This document shows positions 43,288-52,411 of a stretch of DNA of 64,000 nt, piece by piece. The translations under genes and the position numbers were made by a program. The notes under the pieces are model-generated. The model was not told the origin of the DNA. It saw nothing but the letters and a program-made list of their open reading frames with translations, and did no database searches. Position 1 is the stretch's first letter; every line of letters begins with the position of its first letter. The DNA is from Marinobacter litoralis (GTDB lineage Bacteria > Pseudomonadota > Gammaproteobacteria > Pseudomonadales > Oleiphilaceae): NCBI RefSeq assembly GCF_016427555.1, contig NZ_JAELVS010000005.1:1-64000 (forward strand), read 5' to 3'.

Positions 43288-45708
43288 ATGAAGACCACCA
43301 AGAATCCACATACTTTCACGCGAATATTTGCTCAGGCCGTATTGCGCCATTGCCGCCTGCTGCTCACGATTATGGTTTTGATCACCCTCATTCTGGGCTA
43401 CTCTGCCAGCAAACTGCGCGTTGAAGCTGGTTTCATGAAAATGATCCCGCTCAGCCACGAATACATGACAACCTTTCTGGACTACCGAGGCGAATTCGTT
43501 GGCGCAAACCGGATCATGGTGTCATTGCGCAATGAAAATGGCACGGTGTTCGATAAAGAGTTTCTGGCGTCCCTAAAACAAGCAACTGAGGAGGTGTTTT
43601 ACCTGACCGGCGTAGAGCGCAGCTCTGTCACCTCGCTTTTCACCCCCAATGCCCGGTACTCTGAGGTCGTCGAAGAAGGATTTACAGGCGGCAACCTGAT
43701 CGAAGCCGATTACTCCGGCACCGAACAGGAACTGCGGGACATTCGCGAAAGGACCCTTAAATCGAATTGGGTCGGTCGCATTGTATCCAATGACCTTCAA
43801 TCAGCAATGGTTGTGGCTACCCTCCAAGAGATCAACCCTGAAACGAACGAACAAATCGACCTGCAAGCGATCGGTAACGCCCTCGAAGAAATCCGCTCAG
43901 AGCTGGAAACAGATGACATTACGGTCAATATCATCGGATTTTCCAAGGCCATCGGTGATATCGCCAACGGCGCGCGAGGCGTTCTTGTATTCTTCGCTGT
44001 TGCCGTGCTGATCATTGCCGTGATGCTATTCTGGTATACCCGCTCGAAGCGACTCACAACCCTGACACTGATTACAGCGGCCGTACCGGTTGTGTGGCTA
44101 CTCGGCCTTCTGCCAATTCTGGGCCTAACGCTGGACCCCATGTCAATCTTGGTACCTTTCCTCATTTTCGCAATCGCGGTCTCTCATGCAGTACAAATGT
44201 GCAACGCATGGAAGCTCGACGTGCTCAATGGTGCCAATATACGGCACGCCGCTGAAGACAGTCTCAGTGACTTGCTAGTGCCAAGTGTCGTGGCACTAAC
44301 GGCCAACGTTCTTGGCTTTCTCGTGATCGCTTTTGTCGACATTGAAATGGTTCATGAACTGGCACTCACGGCCACTCTGGGTGTCGGCGTCATGATTCTG
44401 ACAAATGCACTGATGCTGCCGCCCATGCTGTCGATGACAAAAATGGATGAACACGCACTCGAACGGCTTACCAGCAAAGGCTCCCATTTCTGGTTTTGGG
44501 AAAAGTTGAGTGTGCTTGCCACCACCCCCAAGGCCTACGTACCTATTACCTGTGCCATTGCACTGACGGTATTTGGTGCCTACCAGGCCGATAAGATGCA
44601 CGTCGGCGATCTGAGTGACGGTGTACCGGAATTGCGTGACAACGCTCGTTACAACCAAGATGTGAGAGCCGTTGTCTCCCAATACTCGGTCGGTATTGAT
44701 GTTCTTCAGGTTATCGTTGAAGTCGAGGGTGGCAACATGCCCTGCGTCCAGCCCAGCATAATGCAGCAACTGGAAGAGTTTGAGCTATTTCTTCGTCAGC
44801 AGCCGGGAGTCGCGTCGGTTAATGCGCTGCCTGGTTTTGTAAAAGGCGTGACCCAGAATTACGCGGAAACCAGTCCGAAATGGCATGTAGTGCCCGGCAA
44901 CAAGGCCCAAGTGGCTCAGGGCGTTGCCTTTGCAACACGCAGCGGTAGCACAATGATGAACGCCGATTGCGATGCCATGGCAATGTCGGTTTTCCTCAGC
45001 GATCACAAGGCCGACACCATTTCCGACATCGTAGCTGCGGTTAAAACATTCAAAACAACCTATGACAACGATCAGCTTACCTACCGTCTAGCAGCGGGCA
45101 ATGTTGGCGTAATGGCAGCAACCAACGAAGCCGTCACAGCAGCCAACCCCTGGGTAAACGCGGCATTATTCGTTTCGGTCACCTTGTTGTGTCTGGCCAT
45201 GTTCCGTAGCCTGAAGATCAGTCTGTGCATCATCCTTCCCCTCGCCCTGGTCACCCTGCTCTGCAACGCGTTCATGTCTTTGTTGGGCATTGGCCTGAAG
45301 GTCAATACGCTTCCCGTGATTGCACTCGGTGTCGGTAGCGGCATCGACTATGGCATTTACTTGTTTGAACGGATGAAACACGAATTGGATCAAGGCGCCA
45401 GCGTTCAGAAGGCATTCTATGAAGCCCTGAAACAACGAGGCACCGCATCGGCCTTCACCGCTTTGACCATGACGGTATCAGTGGCCACTTGGTACTTCTC
45501 GGATCTGAAGTTCCAGGCGGATATGGGCATTCTGCTTGCGTTCATGTTTCTAGTGAACCTACTCGGAGCCATCCTGTTGCTGCCAGCCATCGCAGCGCTT
45601 CTGCTCCGCGGCCGAAAATCAACGTTGGTGCGCCAGTCTGCCGCACCGAAAGCAAGCTCACAGACGATCACCTCCCCAAACTATAGGGAGGCACACACCA
45701 ACAGCTGA
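43288..45708 (+). CDS. RND-superfamily (MMPL-type) permease
   Basis: An 806-residue inner-membrane transporter of the RND superfamily. It has an N-terminal helix (LLTIMVLITLILGYSAS), two large periplasmic loops (about residues 50-220 and 430-630) and two bundles of membrane helices (LVFFAVAVLIIAVMLFW; INAALFVSVTLLCLAMF). LVPFLIFAIAVSHAVQM and LGVGSGIDYGIYLFERMK correspond to the helix-4/-10 signature of MMPL/HpnN-like pumps that move lipids. It is the last gene of the DUF1302-DUF1329-YCF48-RND operon and is followed by a terminator. Confidence 0.85.
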   Translation: MKTTKNPHTFTRIFAQAVLRHCRLLLTIMVLITLILGYSASKLRVEAGFMKMIPLSHEYMTTFLDYRGEFVGANRIMVSLRNENGTVFDKEFLASLKQATEEVFYLTGVERSSVTSLFTPNARYSEVVEEGFTGGNLIEADYSGTEQELRDIRERTLKSNWVGRIVSNDLQSAMVVATLQEINPETNEQIDLQAIGNALEEIRSELETDDITVNIIGFSKAIGDIANGARGVLVFFAVAVLIIAVMLFWYTRSKRLTTLTLITAAVPVVWLLGLLPILGLTLDPMSILVPFLIFAIAVSHAVQMCNAWKLDVLNGANIRHAAEDSLSDLLVPSVVALTANVLGFLVIAFVDIEMVHELALTATLGVGVMILTNALMLPPMLSMTKMDEHALERLTSKGSHFWFWEKLSVLATTPKAYVPITCAIALTVFGAYQADKMHVGDLSDGVPELRDNARYNQDVRAVVSQYSVGIDVLQVIVEVEGGNMPCVQPSIMQQLEEFELFLRQQPGVASVNALPGFVKGVTQNYAETSPKWHVVPGNKAQVAQGVAFATRSGSTMMNADCDAMAMSVFLSDHKADTISDIVAAVKTFKTTYDNDQLTYRLAAGNVGVMAATNEAVTAANPWVNAALFVSVTLLCLAMFRSLKISLCIILPLALVTLLCNAFMSLLGIGLKVNTLPVIALGVGSGIDYGIYLFERMKHELDQGASVQKAFYEALKQRGTASAFTALTMTVSVATWYFSDLKFQADMGILLAFMFLVNLLGAILLLPAIAALLLRGRKSTLVRQSAAPKASSQTITSPNYREAHTNS

Positions 45709-45728
45709 CTTGTTGCACCCCAACCTTT

Positions 45729-45753
45729 GCCACCCTACGGGGTGGCTCTTTTT
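45729..45753 (+). terminator. Terminator of the RND operon
   Basis: GCCACCC (45729-45735) pairs with GGGTGGC (45740-45746), followed by TCTTTTTG. It lies 20 bases after the permease stop. Confidence 0.85.
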
Positions 45754-45820
45754 GTTTCTTCCGAGATTGGATCTGGTAACCTCCACTCAATCAGACAAAC
45801 TTCCATTAAAGGCCTGATGA

Positions 45821-48124
45821 ATGCTGCCCCTTAACTCGTTTGTCATAGTTTTATTCTTCGCCTTGATTTCCCTATCGGCAAAGGCCGCCACAACACCGGG
45901 TTATTCGTCGGAAGACCGAGGATATGTAGCCGCTCACACCTGCGAGAGCTGCCATAAATCAGAACATGAGTCCTGGTCCGATTCAGACCATGCTTGGGCG
46001 ATGCGACCAGCGACCGATCAATCCGTGCTTGGCGATTTTAACAACACGCGGTTCATAGAGGGAGACAGCGAAACCCGTTTTGTCATGCGAGAAAACAACT
46101 ATTGGGTGGAGATTTCAGGCCCTGAGGGTTTACTGGAGGCTTACCGGGTTGCGTACACCTTCGGCTACAAGCCACTACAACAGTACTTGATAGAGTTTCC
46201 GGGCGGTCGGTTACAAGCACTGACCATTGCCTGGGATTCGCGCCCAAAGAAGGACGGTGGTCAGCGCTGGTTCTCTCTCTATCCCGAAAAGCATTTCGCG
46301 TCTGGCGACGCGCTTCATTGGACTGGGCGTTACCAGAACTGGAACGCCATGTGTGCAGACTGCCACTCGACCAACCTTACTGTAAATTACAGTGCCAAAG
46401 ACGATACCTTTTCGACAACCTGGCAAGAGCAAAATGTCGGCTGCCAAGGATGCCACGGTCCAGGACAGAGGCATGTGAACTGGGCAACCTCCCTGAATTC
46501 CCGGCCACCCAAGGAGTCCTTGCCAGAGGACAAAGGCCTGGACGTCAAGTTCAACAATCTGTCTGCAGAACGTGTGGTCGAAACCTGCGCTTACTGCCAT
46601 AGCCGACGCCAATCCATCAAAGATGGGCATCACGCGCAAGAGCCGTATTTGGATAAAGCGCTACCAACGACACTTCGACCCGACTTGTATCATTCTGACG
46701 GCCAAATACAAGGCGAAGTCTATGTTTACGGATCCTTTATCCAGAGCAAGATGTCAGCCGCTGGTGTTGATTGCCTTGACTGCCATAACCCCCATACCAC
46801 CAAGCTCGTCGCCGAAGGTAACGGGCTCTGCTTGCAGTGCCACAACTCGGCCCCGCCACAACGATTTCCATCACTGGAAGCCGGTGACTATGCGTCAGCA
46901 AGTCACCACCGGCATAGAGAAGGCTCAGAAGGCGCACAGTGTGTCAATTGCCATATGGCAGAGCAGACATACATGGTGGTAGACCCTAGGCGAGACCACA
47001 GTTTCCGAATTCCTCGACCGGATCTTACCGAAACAACCGGCAGCCCCAACGCCTGCAACAATTGCCACACAGCCGAAACGCCGGCCTGGGCCGCAGCCGC
47101 GATTGACCGCTGGTTTGAAGCCCCCCAACGCCCCCACCATTATGCCAATGCCCTAAGTTCGTTTCGCAAGGCCGAGGAAAATGCGTTCATCAAACTGGCT
47201 GGGCTGATCCGCAAAACAGACACCCCCGCTATCGCGCGGGCCACTGCAGGAGAACATCTTGCCCGCTTTGGGCCAGGCGCAAGTTCAGCGTTGCGATCAG
47301 GCTTGCTGGCAAACGAGCCCATCGTCAGAGCCTATGCGGCTAACAGCACCACCTTACTGCCTGTGGAAGAGCGCGTAAATTGGCTGATGCCTCTATTAGC
47401 TATGGATCAGCCGACCGCCGTTCGCGACCAAGCCATTCGCGCGCTTGCGGGCATCGAGTCATCGGCGTTCCCTGAAGAGCAGCGATCAATTATTGTGGCA
47501 CTCAGGAAGGACTATGAAAAACGTCTGATTGCCCAAGCATTCTTACCCGGAACCCGCCTGAACCTCGCCACCTACTTGCAACGGGAAGGCAGATACGACG
47601 AAGCGCTGAGCCACTACCAGGCAGCGCTCAGAATGGATCCTGTGTTTGCGCCGGCAAGAATCAATCTTGCGAGTTTAGCCAGCGCGCGAGGCAACAACGA
47701 ACTCGCCATAAAAACTCTGGAAGAGGGCGTATCGAGAGCGAATACACCGCCGTCTGACCGAGGACACCTTGCCTACCTGCTTGCCCTCGCCCATGTTGAC
47801 GAGGGCAATACCTCAGCCGCCCTTCCACAGTTCAAACTGGCAACCGAGTTGAACCCGGATAATGCCCGAATTTTTTATAACTATGGTTTGGTACTCGCAC
47901 GGGTGGGGAATTTAGAGGAGGCCAGCAAGGTATTGCTTAAGGGCACCCATAAACACCCGAACGATACCAGCCTGCTAGATGCCCTGATTTACCTAAGCCT
48001 CCAACAAGGCAAACTGGAAAATACACGGACTTTTGCCAAACGCCTTAATCAGCTCGCTCCGGGTAATCCTCAAACGGAGCGTTTGCTTATGGAACTGGAC
48101 GCGCGGCTCGATTCGTCCCGGTGA
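45821..48124 (+). CDS. Octaheme cytochrome c with HEAT-like and TPR repeats
   Basis: A 767-residue exported protein (signal peptide FVIVLFFALISLSAKAA). It has eight CxxCH heme sites (CESCH, CADCH, CQGCH, CAYCH, CLDCH, CLQCH, CVNCH, CNNCH) within the first 420 residues, resembling cytochrome c554/NrfA-like multiheme proteins. Helical HEAT-like repeats follow (AIARATAGEHLARFG..), then about three TPRs (GRYDEALSHYQAALRMDPVFAPARINLA, AALPQFKLATELNPDNARIFYNYG). It probably carries electrons in the periplasm while holding partner proteins. It is alone, converging on the Bat operon, and its end overlaps batD by 55 bases. Confidence 0.85.
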   Translation: MLPLNSFVIVLFFALISLSAKAATTPGYSSEDRGYVAAHTCESCHKSEHESWSDSDHAWAMRPATDQSVLGDFNNTRFIEGDSETRFVMRENNYWVEISGPEGLLEAYRVAYTFGYKPLQQYLIEFPGGRLQALTIAWDSRPKKDGGQRWFSLYPEKHFASGDALHWTGRYQNWNAMCADCHSTNLTVNYSAKDDTFSTTWQEQNVGCQGCHGPGQRHVNWATSLNSRPPKESLPEDKGLDVKFNNLSAERVVETCAYCHSRRQSIKDGHHAQEPYLDKALPTTLRPDLYHSDGQIQGEVYVYGSFIQSKMSAAGVDCLDCHNPHTTKLVAEGNGLCLQCHNSAPPQRFPSLEAGDYASASHHRHREGSEGAQCVNCHMAEQTYMVVDPRRDHSFRIPRPDLTETTGSPNACNNCHTAETPAWAAAAIDRWFEAPQRPHHYANALSSFRKAEENAFIKLAGLIRKTDTPAIARATAGEHLARFGPGASSALRSGLLANEPIVRAYAANSTTLLPVEERVNWLMPLLAMDQPTAVRDQAIRALAGIESSAFPEEQRSIIVALRKDYEKRLIAQAFLPGTRLNLATYLQREGRYDEALSHYQAALRMDPVFAPARINLASLASARGNNELAIKTLEEGVSRANTPPSDRGHLAYLLALAHVDEGNTSAALPQFKLATELNPDNARIFYNYGLVLARVGNLEEASKVLLKGTHKHPNDTSLLDALIYLSLQQGKLENTRTFAKRLNQLAPGNPQTERLLMELDARLDSSR

Positions 48125-49422
48125 TTCAGTGGCGGTAAAACCCTGCTGGGCGAGTCGACTCTATCAATAGCTTGCTTGCGCAGCAAAAAAACGCTTATGC
48201 ATAAAGTTCGTCGGGCGAGCGTCCGGTTTGGTTTCAGACCATAGTATGCGGCAAGCCCCTGAGCCAACATTTGACGATATGCAGCGGCCGCTACAAGCTC
48301 TTGCGCGCCTCTCCTATGTGGTGAGCACCGCAGATGGGACTGCAAGCGATAGATCCCTAATAGATCAACCCGCCGCCTGCAAAGCAAACATAGCGCTCGC
48401 CAACGCAGATAGAGTGGTGAAAAACACCCTACGCACACGCTACCCTTTATCCACCGGAGGGGCTTTGACCAAAAGCCGGGGAAATACTTCCTCCACACAA
48501 CACCGAATAACACGATAAGCAACAAGCCACCCCATAAAGGCAGAGGCCCTTTAAAGCGAGGTTTCATTGTTGCGACAGCCTCAGCCACCGGAAACGGATG
48601 GCTCACTTCCGGCGCCGGATGGATGACCAATTCGAGCGCAGGCACAGTTGTCTCAACCAACTGGTGGGACGCTTTATTCCACCAGGTCAAAGTCTTTGCC
48701 GGAAGCGTCAAAGAACCCGGCCGGTCCGCCACATACGTAACCGCATCAACACGTTGTGCTCCAATAACTTGGCCTCGTTGGTTAGTCAATGCACTGATTT
48801 TGGGGGAATTCCTTTGTCCGGCTAATCCAGTAGGGTTCGGCAGTTCAATCGGTGGCATCCGCATCGCCTCCCCCCCGACTGCATGCACCGAAAACTCACG
48901 CACAAAGGGGGTTCCGACTGCCAATTCACGGACGTTTGGCTTGAGCTGTTGAGTGACGTTCACCTGATTAGCCATCAACGTTGGCCCACGAGCGGCCAGC
49001 GCCTCTGGCAGAATTGCTACAAACCGAACGGGATCTGTGTGCAGAGACACAGGCTGTTCGGTTTGACCGAGCTCTAAGGTGACTTCCAAGGCGGGAATCA
49101 CGAAGGCACCGGGGGTCGCCGGAACCACTCGGTAGCTGAACGTAAGTCCCACGTATCTTCGCCTATCGCGGGTGATATGCAAGTTACGCCCCTTCGAGCC
49201 TTCAAAAACTACTCGGGCCCCCGGCAAATCCAAGTCGCTAAAACGAGGCGGCTCCTTAAACCAAGTATCAGCCATGACATCAACTTCAAGTGTAACCGTA
49301 CTGCCAATCGTCACTTCTTCGCTGGGGGTCAAGCGCATTTGCATCCAGTAATTCGGACTACCAAACACCGGACCAGAAAGCGCCATCAGCACTAGCAATA
49401 ATACATGCACCCACTTCCTCAC
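48070..49422 (-). CDS. BatD-like oxygen-tolerance protein, 3' end possibly damaged
   Basis: A 450-residue reading with a signal peptide (VHVLLLVLMALSGPVFG) and tandem immunoglobulin-like domains (LTPSEEVTIGSTVTLEVDV, KEPPRFSDLDLPG), then one membrane helix (LPLWGGLLLIVLFGVVW), as in BatD of Bacteroides aerotolerance operons. From about residue 345 the sequence is rich in Cys and Arg and unlike the family; a different reading frame gives RRVFFTTLSALASAMFALQ, more like a BatD cytosolic helix, but is broken by stops. The GTG start overlaps the previous stop (GTGA). The stop codon lies 55 bases inside the converging cytochrome gene. Confidence 0.7.
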   Translation of the reverse strand: MRKWVHVLLLVLMALSGPVFGSPNYWMQMRLTPSEEVTIGSTVTLEVDVMADTWFKEPPRFSDLDLPGARVVFEGSKGRNLHITRDRRRYVGLTFSYRVVPATPGAFVIPALEVTLELGQTEQPVSLHTDPVRFVAILPEALAARGPTLMANQVNVTQQLKPNVRELAVGTPFVREFSVHAVGGEAMRMPPIELPNPTGLAGQRNSPKISALTNQRGQVIGAQRVDAVTYVADRPGSLTLPAKTLTWWNKASHQLVETTVPALELVIHPAPEVSHPFPVAEAVATMKPRFKGPLPLWGGLLLIVLFGVVWRKYFPGFWSKPLRWIKGSVCVGCFSPLYLRWRALCLLCRRRVDLLGIYRLQSHLRCSPHRRGAQELVAAAAYRQMLAQGLAAYYGLKPNRTLARRTLCISVFLLRKQAIDRVDSPSRVLPPLNHRDESSRASSSISKRSV

Positions 49423-50942
49423 GGTTGCTGCCCCTCGCCAGATTGCACCTGATACTGAAACTTGCGGCGCAAAAAAGCTCTGGGGGAGGCATAAAGGTTC
49501 TCTAGCCACACCTCTTCGGTTGTGGAGATCGGCTGCAGCATCGCTTTTTCATTGCCACTGGCGGTAGCCGGATCAACAACTACCTCATCAGCGCCAATGA
49601 CCGGAGACTGGCCGCGCTCGTTAACCAAACTCGCATGCAATCGTGCAACAACGCCAAGATTCGCCTCGGCTTCAGGAAAGTTCGATCGCCGGGACAAGGC
49701 CTCCCGAAAGGCATCCAATGCTTTCTCGAGCTTGAGCTGCTTGGCCAAACTGTTGCCACGGTAAAACCAGGCATTCGCCGAATCTAACTCAGCAAAACTC
49801 GACACTGCCGCCTCATAATCCGCCGCGTAGTATGCTGAAAGCCCTTTAAGATATGGGTCCTGAAACCGTTTCGTTGCGAGCGCATACTGTCCCTTCTCAA
49901 AAGCCACGCGGCCCTGCTGGTCGGCAGTTAGAAAGGCATCCTCCAACGGACCAGCCAATGCAACAGGCACCAGACCGATCCCAACACCAGGAACCAGAAC
50001 CGCAAAGCACATCAATCTCAACGCCCAGCCGGACGACCGGAACGCTAGTAAAATCAGACCCAATAATACCCAAACCAGCCAGTATCCACCGTCCTTCCAG
50101 AGTAGGGCGGCGTCCTGATAGCCCGCATCTCGAAAATGTGCCAAGGCATTCAGTTCCAGCCATTCCAGATCACTGGTATCGATTGCCATGCTTCCAACCT
50201 TCGCATCCACAGTGTCGGCGAATGCTTGTATCCGACCAACAGCCAATTCAGACGCCGGCATCAAAACCAGCAGTTGTAGTTTCATTTTCTTCAGGCGAGC
50301 ATGCATGACCTTAGCTTGATCCGGAGAAACCCGATCGGTGAGGAAAACCAATGTCCCGGGAGTCTGACCATTGTCCAACAAAAACCGCGCCTGCTCGACG
50401 ACTGCCAGCATATTGCGCCCCTCCGTTTGAACCAGCCCCGGCGTCAGCGCATCTAAATACAGGTTAAGTAGGTCTGAATCCCGAGTGGGTGGCAGCACCA
50501 GGTGTGCCGTTCCTGCGTAGGCTATTAATCCAATTCGAGTGGTGGGATTGCGGGCAATCAAAGCCTGAACTTTGGCCTTCGCTACCCCCATCCGCGTCGA
50601 TGCATCACGCGGCTCGCCCATACTGTCCGACACATCGATAGCTAGAATGAGGGGCGCAATATTTTCCATAAACGGTGGCCGTTCCTTGTTCCAGCTCGGC
50701 CCCGCCACGGCTATTCCGCCAACGATTAACATAGCGCTGAGCAAATGAACCCGTCGGACCCGGCAGGTCGGCCTAGACTCCACCCGCAAGTGCCGGGCAA
50801 AGCGCAAAGGGATGACAGACGTCCGCCCCGACTCTCTCTCTCTGAGAACTCTCTGCGTGTACGGCAGCAACAGACCAACCAAAACAAAAACCAACCCCCA
50901 AGGCCGGATAAGGTGCAGCGTATCTAGTTCACCCCCTATCAT
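49419..50942 (-). CDS. VWA-TPR membrane protein (BatB/BatC-like fusion)
   Basis: A 507-residue protein joining a von Willebrand A domain to a TPR region, i.e. BatB plus BatC in one chain. The first membrane helices (PWGLVFVLVGLLLPY, LLSAMLIVGGIAVAGP) precede the VWA domain with the MIDAS metal motif DVSDSMG; two more helices (YWLVWVLLGLILLAF, LMCFAVLVPGVGIGLVPVA) lead to TPRs (RVAFEKGQYALATKRF, ANAWFYRGNSLAKQLKLEKALDAFREALS). I start at 50942, which follows GGAG and overlaps batA by 14 bases. Confidence 0.82.
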   Translation of the reverse strand: MIGGELDTLHLIRPWGLVFVLVGLLLPYTQRVLRERESGRTSVIPLRFARHLRVESRPTCRVRRVHLLSAMLIVGGIAVAGPSWNKERPPFMENIAPLILAIDVSDSMGEPRDASTRMGVAKAKVQALIARNPTTRIGLIAYAGTAHLVLPPTRDSDLLNLYLDALTPGLVQTEGRNMLAVVEQARFLLDNGQTPGTLVFLTDRVSPDQAKVMHARLKKMKLQLLVLMPASELAVGRIQAFADTVDAKVGSMAIDTSDLEWLELNALAHFRDAGYQDAALLWKDGGYWLVWVLLGLILLAFRSSGWALRLMCFAVLVPGVGIGLVPVALAGPLEDAFLTADQQGRVAFEKGQYALATKRFQDPYLKGLSAYYAADYEAAVSSFAELDSANAWFYRGNSLAKQLKLEKALDAFREALSRRSNFPEAEANLGVVARLHASLVNERGQSPVIGADEVVVDPATASGNEKAMLQPISTTEEVWLENLYASPRAFLRRKFQYQVQSGEGQQP

Positions 50943-51939
50943 CTGGCTCTCCGCAACCCAATTGCGGGCTATTACGATTCGCTGCACCGACAATTTCATT
51001 CAAAAAGAACACGATCAAAACAACCAATGCCAGTAGGACAGGTACCCAGAACCATTGGACCTTGGGCTGAAAAGACAACGTTTCCGTTTCATGGGGCGTC
51101 AGCCCATCAAGCGTGTCATACACCGACTCCAGCGCCTTGGCGTCTGATGCCATAAAAAATTGGCCGCCAGTACTCTCGGCAATCTCAGTCAAGCTTTCTG
51201 CATCGACCTCCTCATCTCCGCGGGATCCCAAACGTCCCACCGCGATGGTGTGAATTTGAACCCTCTTCCGCTTTGCAATTTCTGCCGCTTGCAATGGGCT
51301 CAGCCTGCTGGCGGTATCCTTCCCATCGGTGAGCAAAATCAGTATCTTTTGGTTCTGGTGACTGTCTTCCATCATGCTAATCGACAACCCGATACCATCA
51401 CCGATTGCTGTATTTGACCCAGCCAATCCGGTGCGCAGATCGGCCAACAATCGGCGTACAGTGGCATGATCTTTTGTCGGATTCGCTTGCACAAACGCAC
51501 GATCACCAAACACCAATAACCCTATTCGATCGTCGCGCCGTTTAGTAATAAACTCATCGACCACCATTCGAACGGCTGACAAGCGATCTGTCACAGATCC
51601 GTCTGGTCGTTCGAAATCGCCTGTTGCCATTGATTGGGATAAGTCAATGGCCAATACCAGATCCCGAACCGGCTCTTGGACGGATATAGGCGGGAGTAAT
51701 TCCACTGGCCTGGCAGCGGCTACCAAAAGCAGCAACCAAACCAGCCAAGAAGCTGCAAGCCAATAGTCGCTCCGAATGCACTTACTCGCCGCCACTTCAG
51801 TCGCAAGCGTTGCTTGAAGCTCGGGCGTGAAGGTAACCCTTAGAGCAGGCTCCTCCTCTTGAAAGCACGGCAGCCAGCGATAGACGAACCATGGCAGTAT
51901 TGCCAATAGGAGCAACCAGGGGTAATCAAACTGGAGCAC
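50929..51939 (-). CDS. BatA-like VWA membrane protein
   Basis: A 336-residue membrane-anchored von Willebrand A protein. N-terminal helices (LLLLAILPWFVYRWL, WLAASWLVWLLLLVAAARPVEL) lead to the VWA domain, with a MIDAS motif DLSQSM and later LLTDGKDTASRL, and a final helix (WFWVPVLLALVVLIVFFL). Such proteins are thought to hold client complexes remodelled by the MoxR ATPase. It overlaps the DUF4381 gene by 14 bases. Confidence 0.85.
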   Translation of the reverse strand: MLQFDYPWLLLLAILPWFVYRWLPCFQEEEPALRVTFTPELQATLATEVAASKCIRSDYWLAASWLVWLLLLVAAARPVELLPPISVQEPVRDLVLAIDLSQSMATGDFERPDGSVTDRLSAVRMVVDEFITKRRDDRIGLLVFGDRAFVQANPTKDHATVRRLLADLRTGLAGSNTAIGDGIGLSISMMEDSHQNQKILILLTDGKDTASRLSPLQAAEIAKRKRVQIHTIAVGRLGSRGDEEVDAESLTEIAESTGGQFFMASDAKALESVYDTLDGLTPHETETLSFQPKVQWFWVPVLLALVVLIVFFLNEIVGAANRNSPQLGCGEPDDRG

Positions 51940-52411
51940 GGTGGGTTTCCAACCAGTGCCGACATTGTTTTATCAAGTCAGCGGGCTGAATAGAGAGCAA
52001 ACGATGATCGGGCGCATAGGCCAGTTCAACAAGCCGCCGCCCCACATCGTCGGCGACCGGCTCCGTAGCAAGCCGCTGCATACAAAGAGACAGTGAGGCC
52101 TGAGCTCTGTTCTGCCCAGAACTCATATCCACATAAAGGACTACCCGCTTCATAAGCACCGGTAGATCTCGGAGGGCCGACACACTATCCGGCTGTTCGC
52201 GCCACGTCTGCTCAAGCTGCGCGAGCTCGGCGAGAGCCTCACGGCGATAGCGGTTCTGATAAAATGCGAGCAGACGGCGAAAAACAAAGTAAGAAACAAG
52301 TAAGCCACTCACAACAAAAATCACCCACCACCCCCATGTTTGGGGCCAGAACGCCGGTAACTCGGGAGCTGGAAGCTCCTGCAGGTTGGCTAATGTCTTC
52401 GACAGGCTCAC
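51926..52411 (-). CDS. DUF4381 membrane protein
   Basis: A 161-residue protein with one membrane helix (WGWWVIFVVSGLLVSYFVFRRLL) after a short Pro-rich start, and a cytosolic helical domain that includes EALAELAQLEQTWREQP. It belongs to the DUF4381 family found almost only between DUF58 and VWA genes in MoxR operons, as here. The start overlaps the DUF58 stop (ATGA). Function unknown; probably part of the MoxR/VWA membrane complex. Confidence 0.8.
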   Translation of the reverse strand: MSLSKTLANLQELPAPELPAFWPQTWGWWVIFVVSGLLVSYFVFRRLLAFYQNRYRREALAELAQLEQTWREQPDSVSALRDLPVLMKRVVLYVDMSSGQNRAQASLSLCMQRLATEPVADDVGRRLVELAYAPDHRLLSIQPADLIKQCRHWLETHRAPV

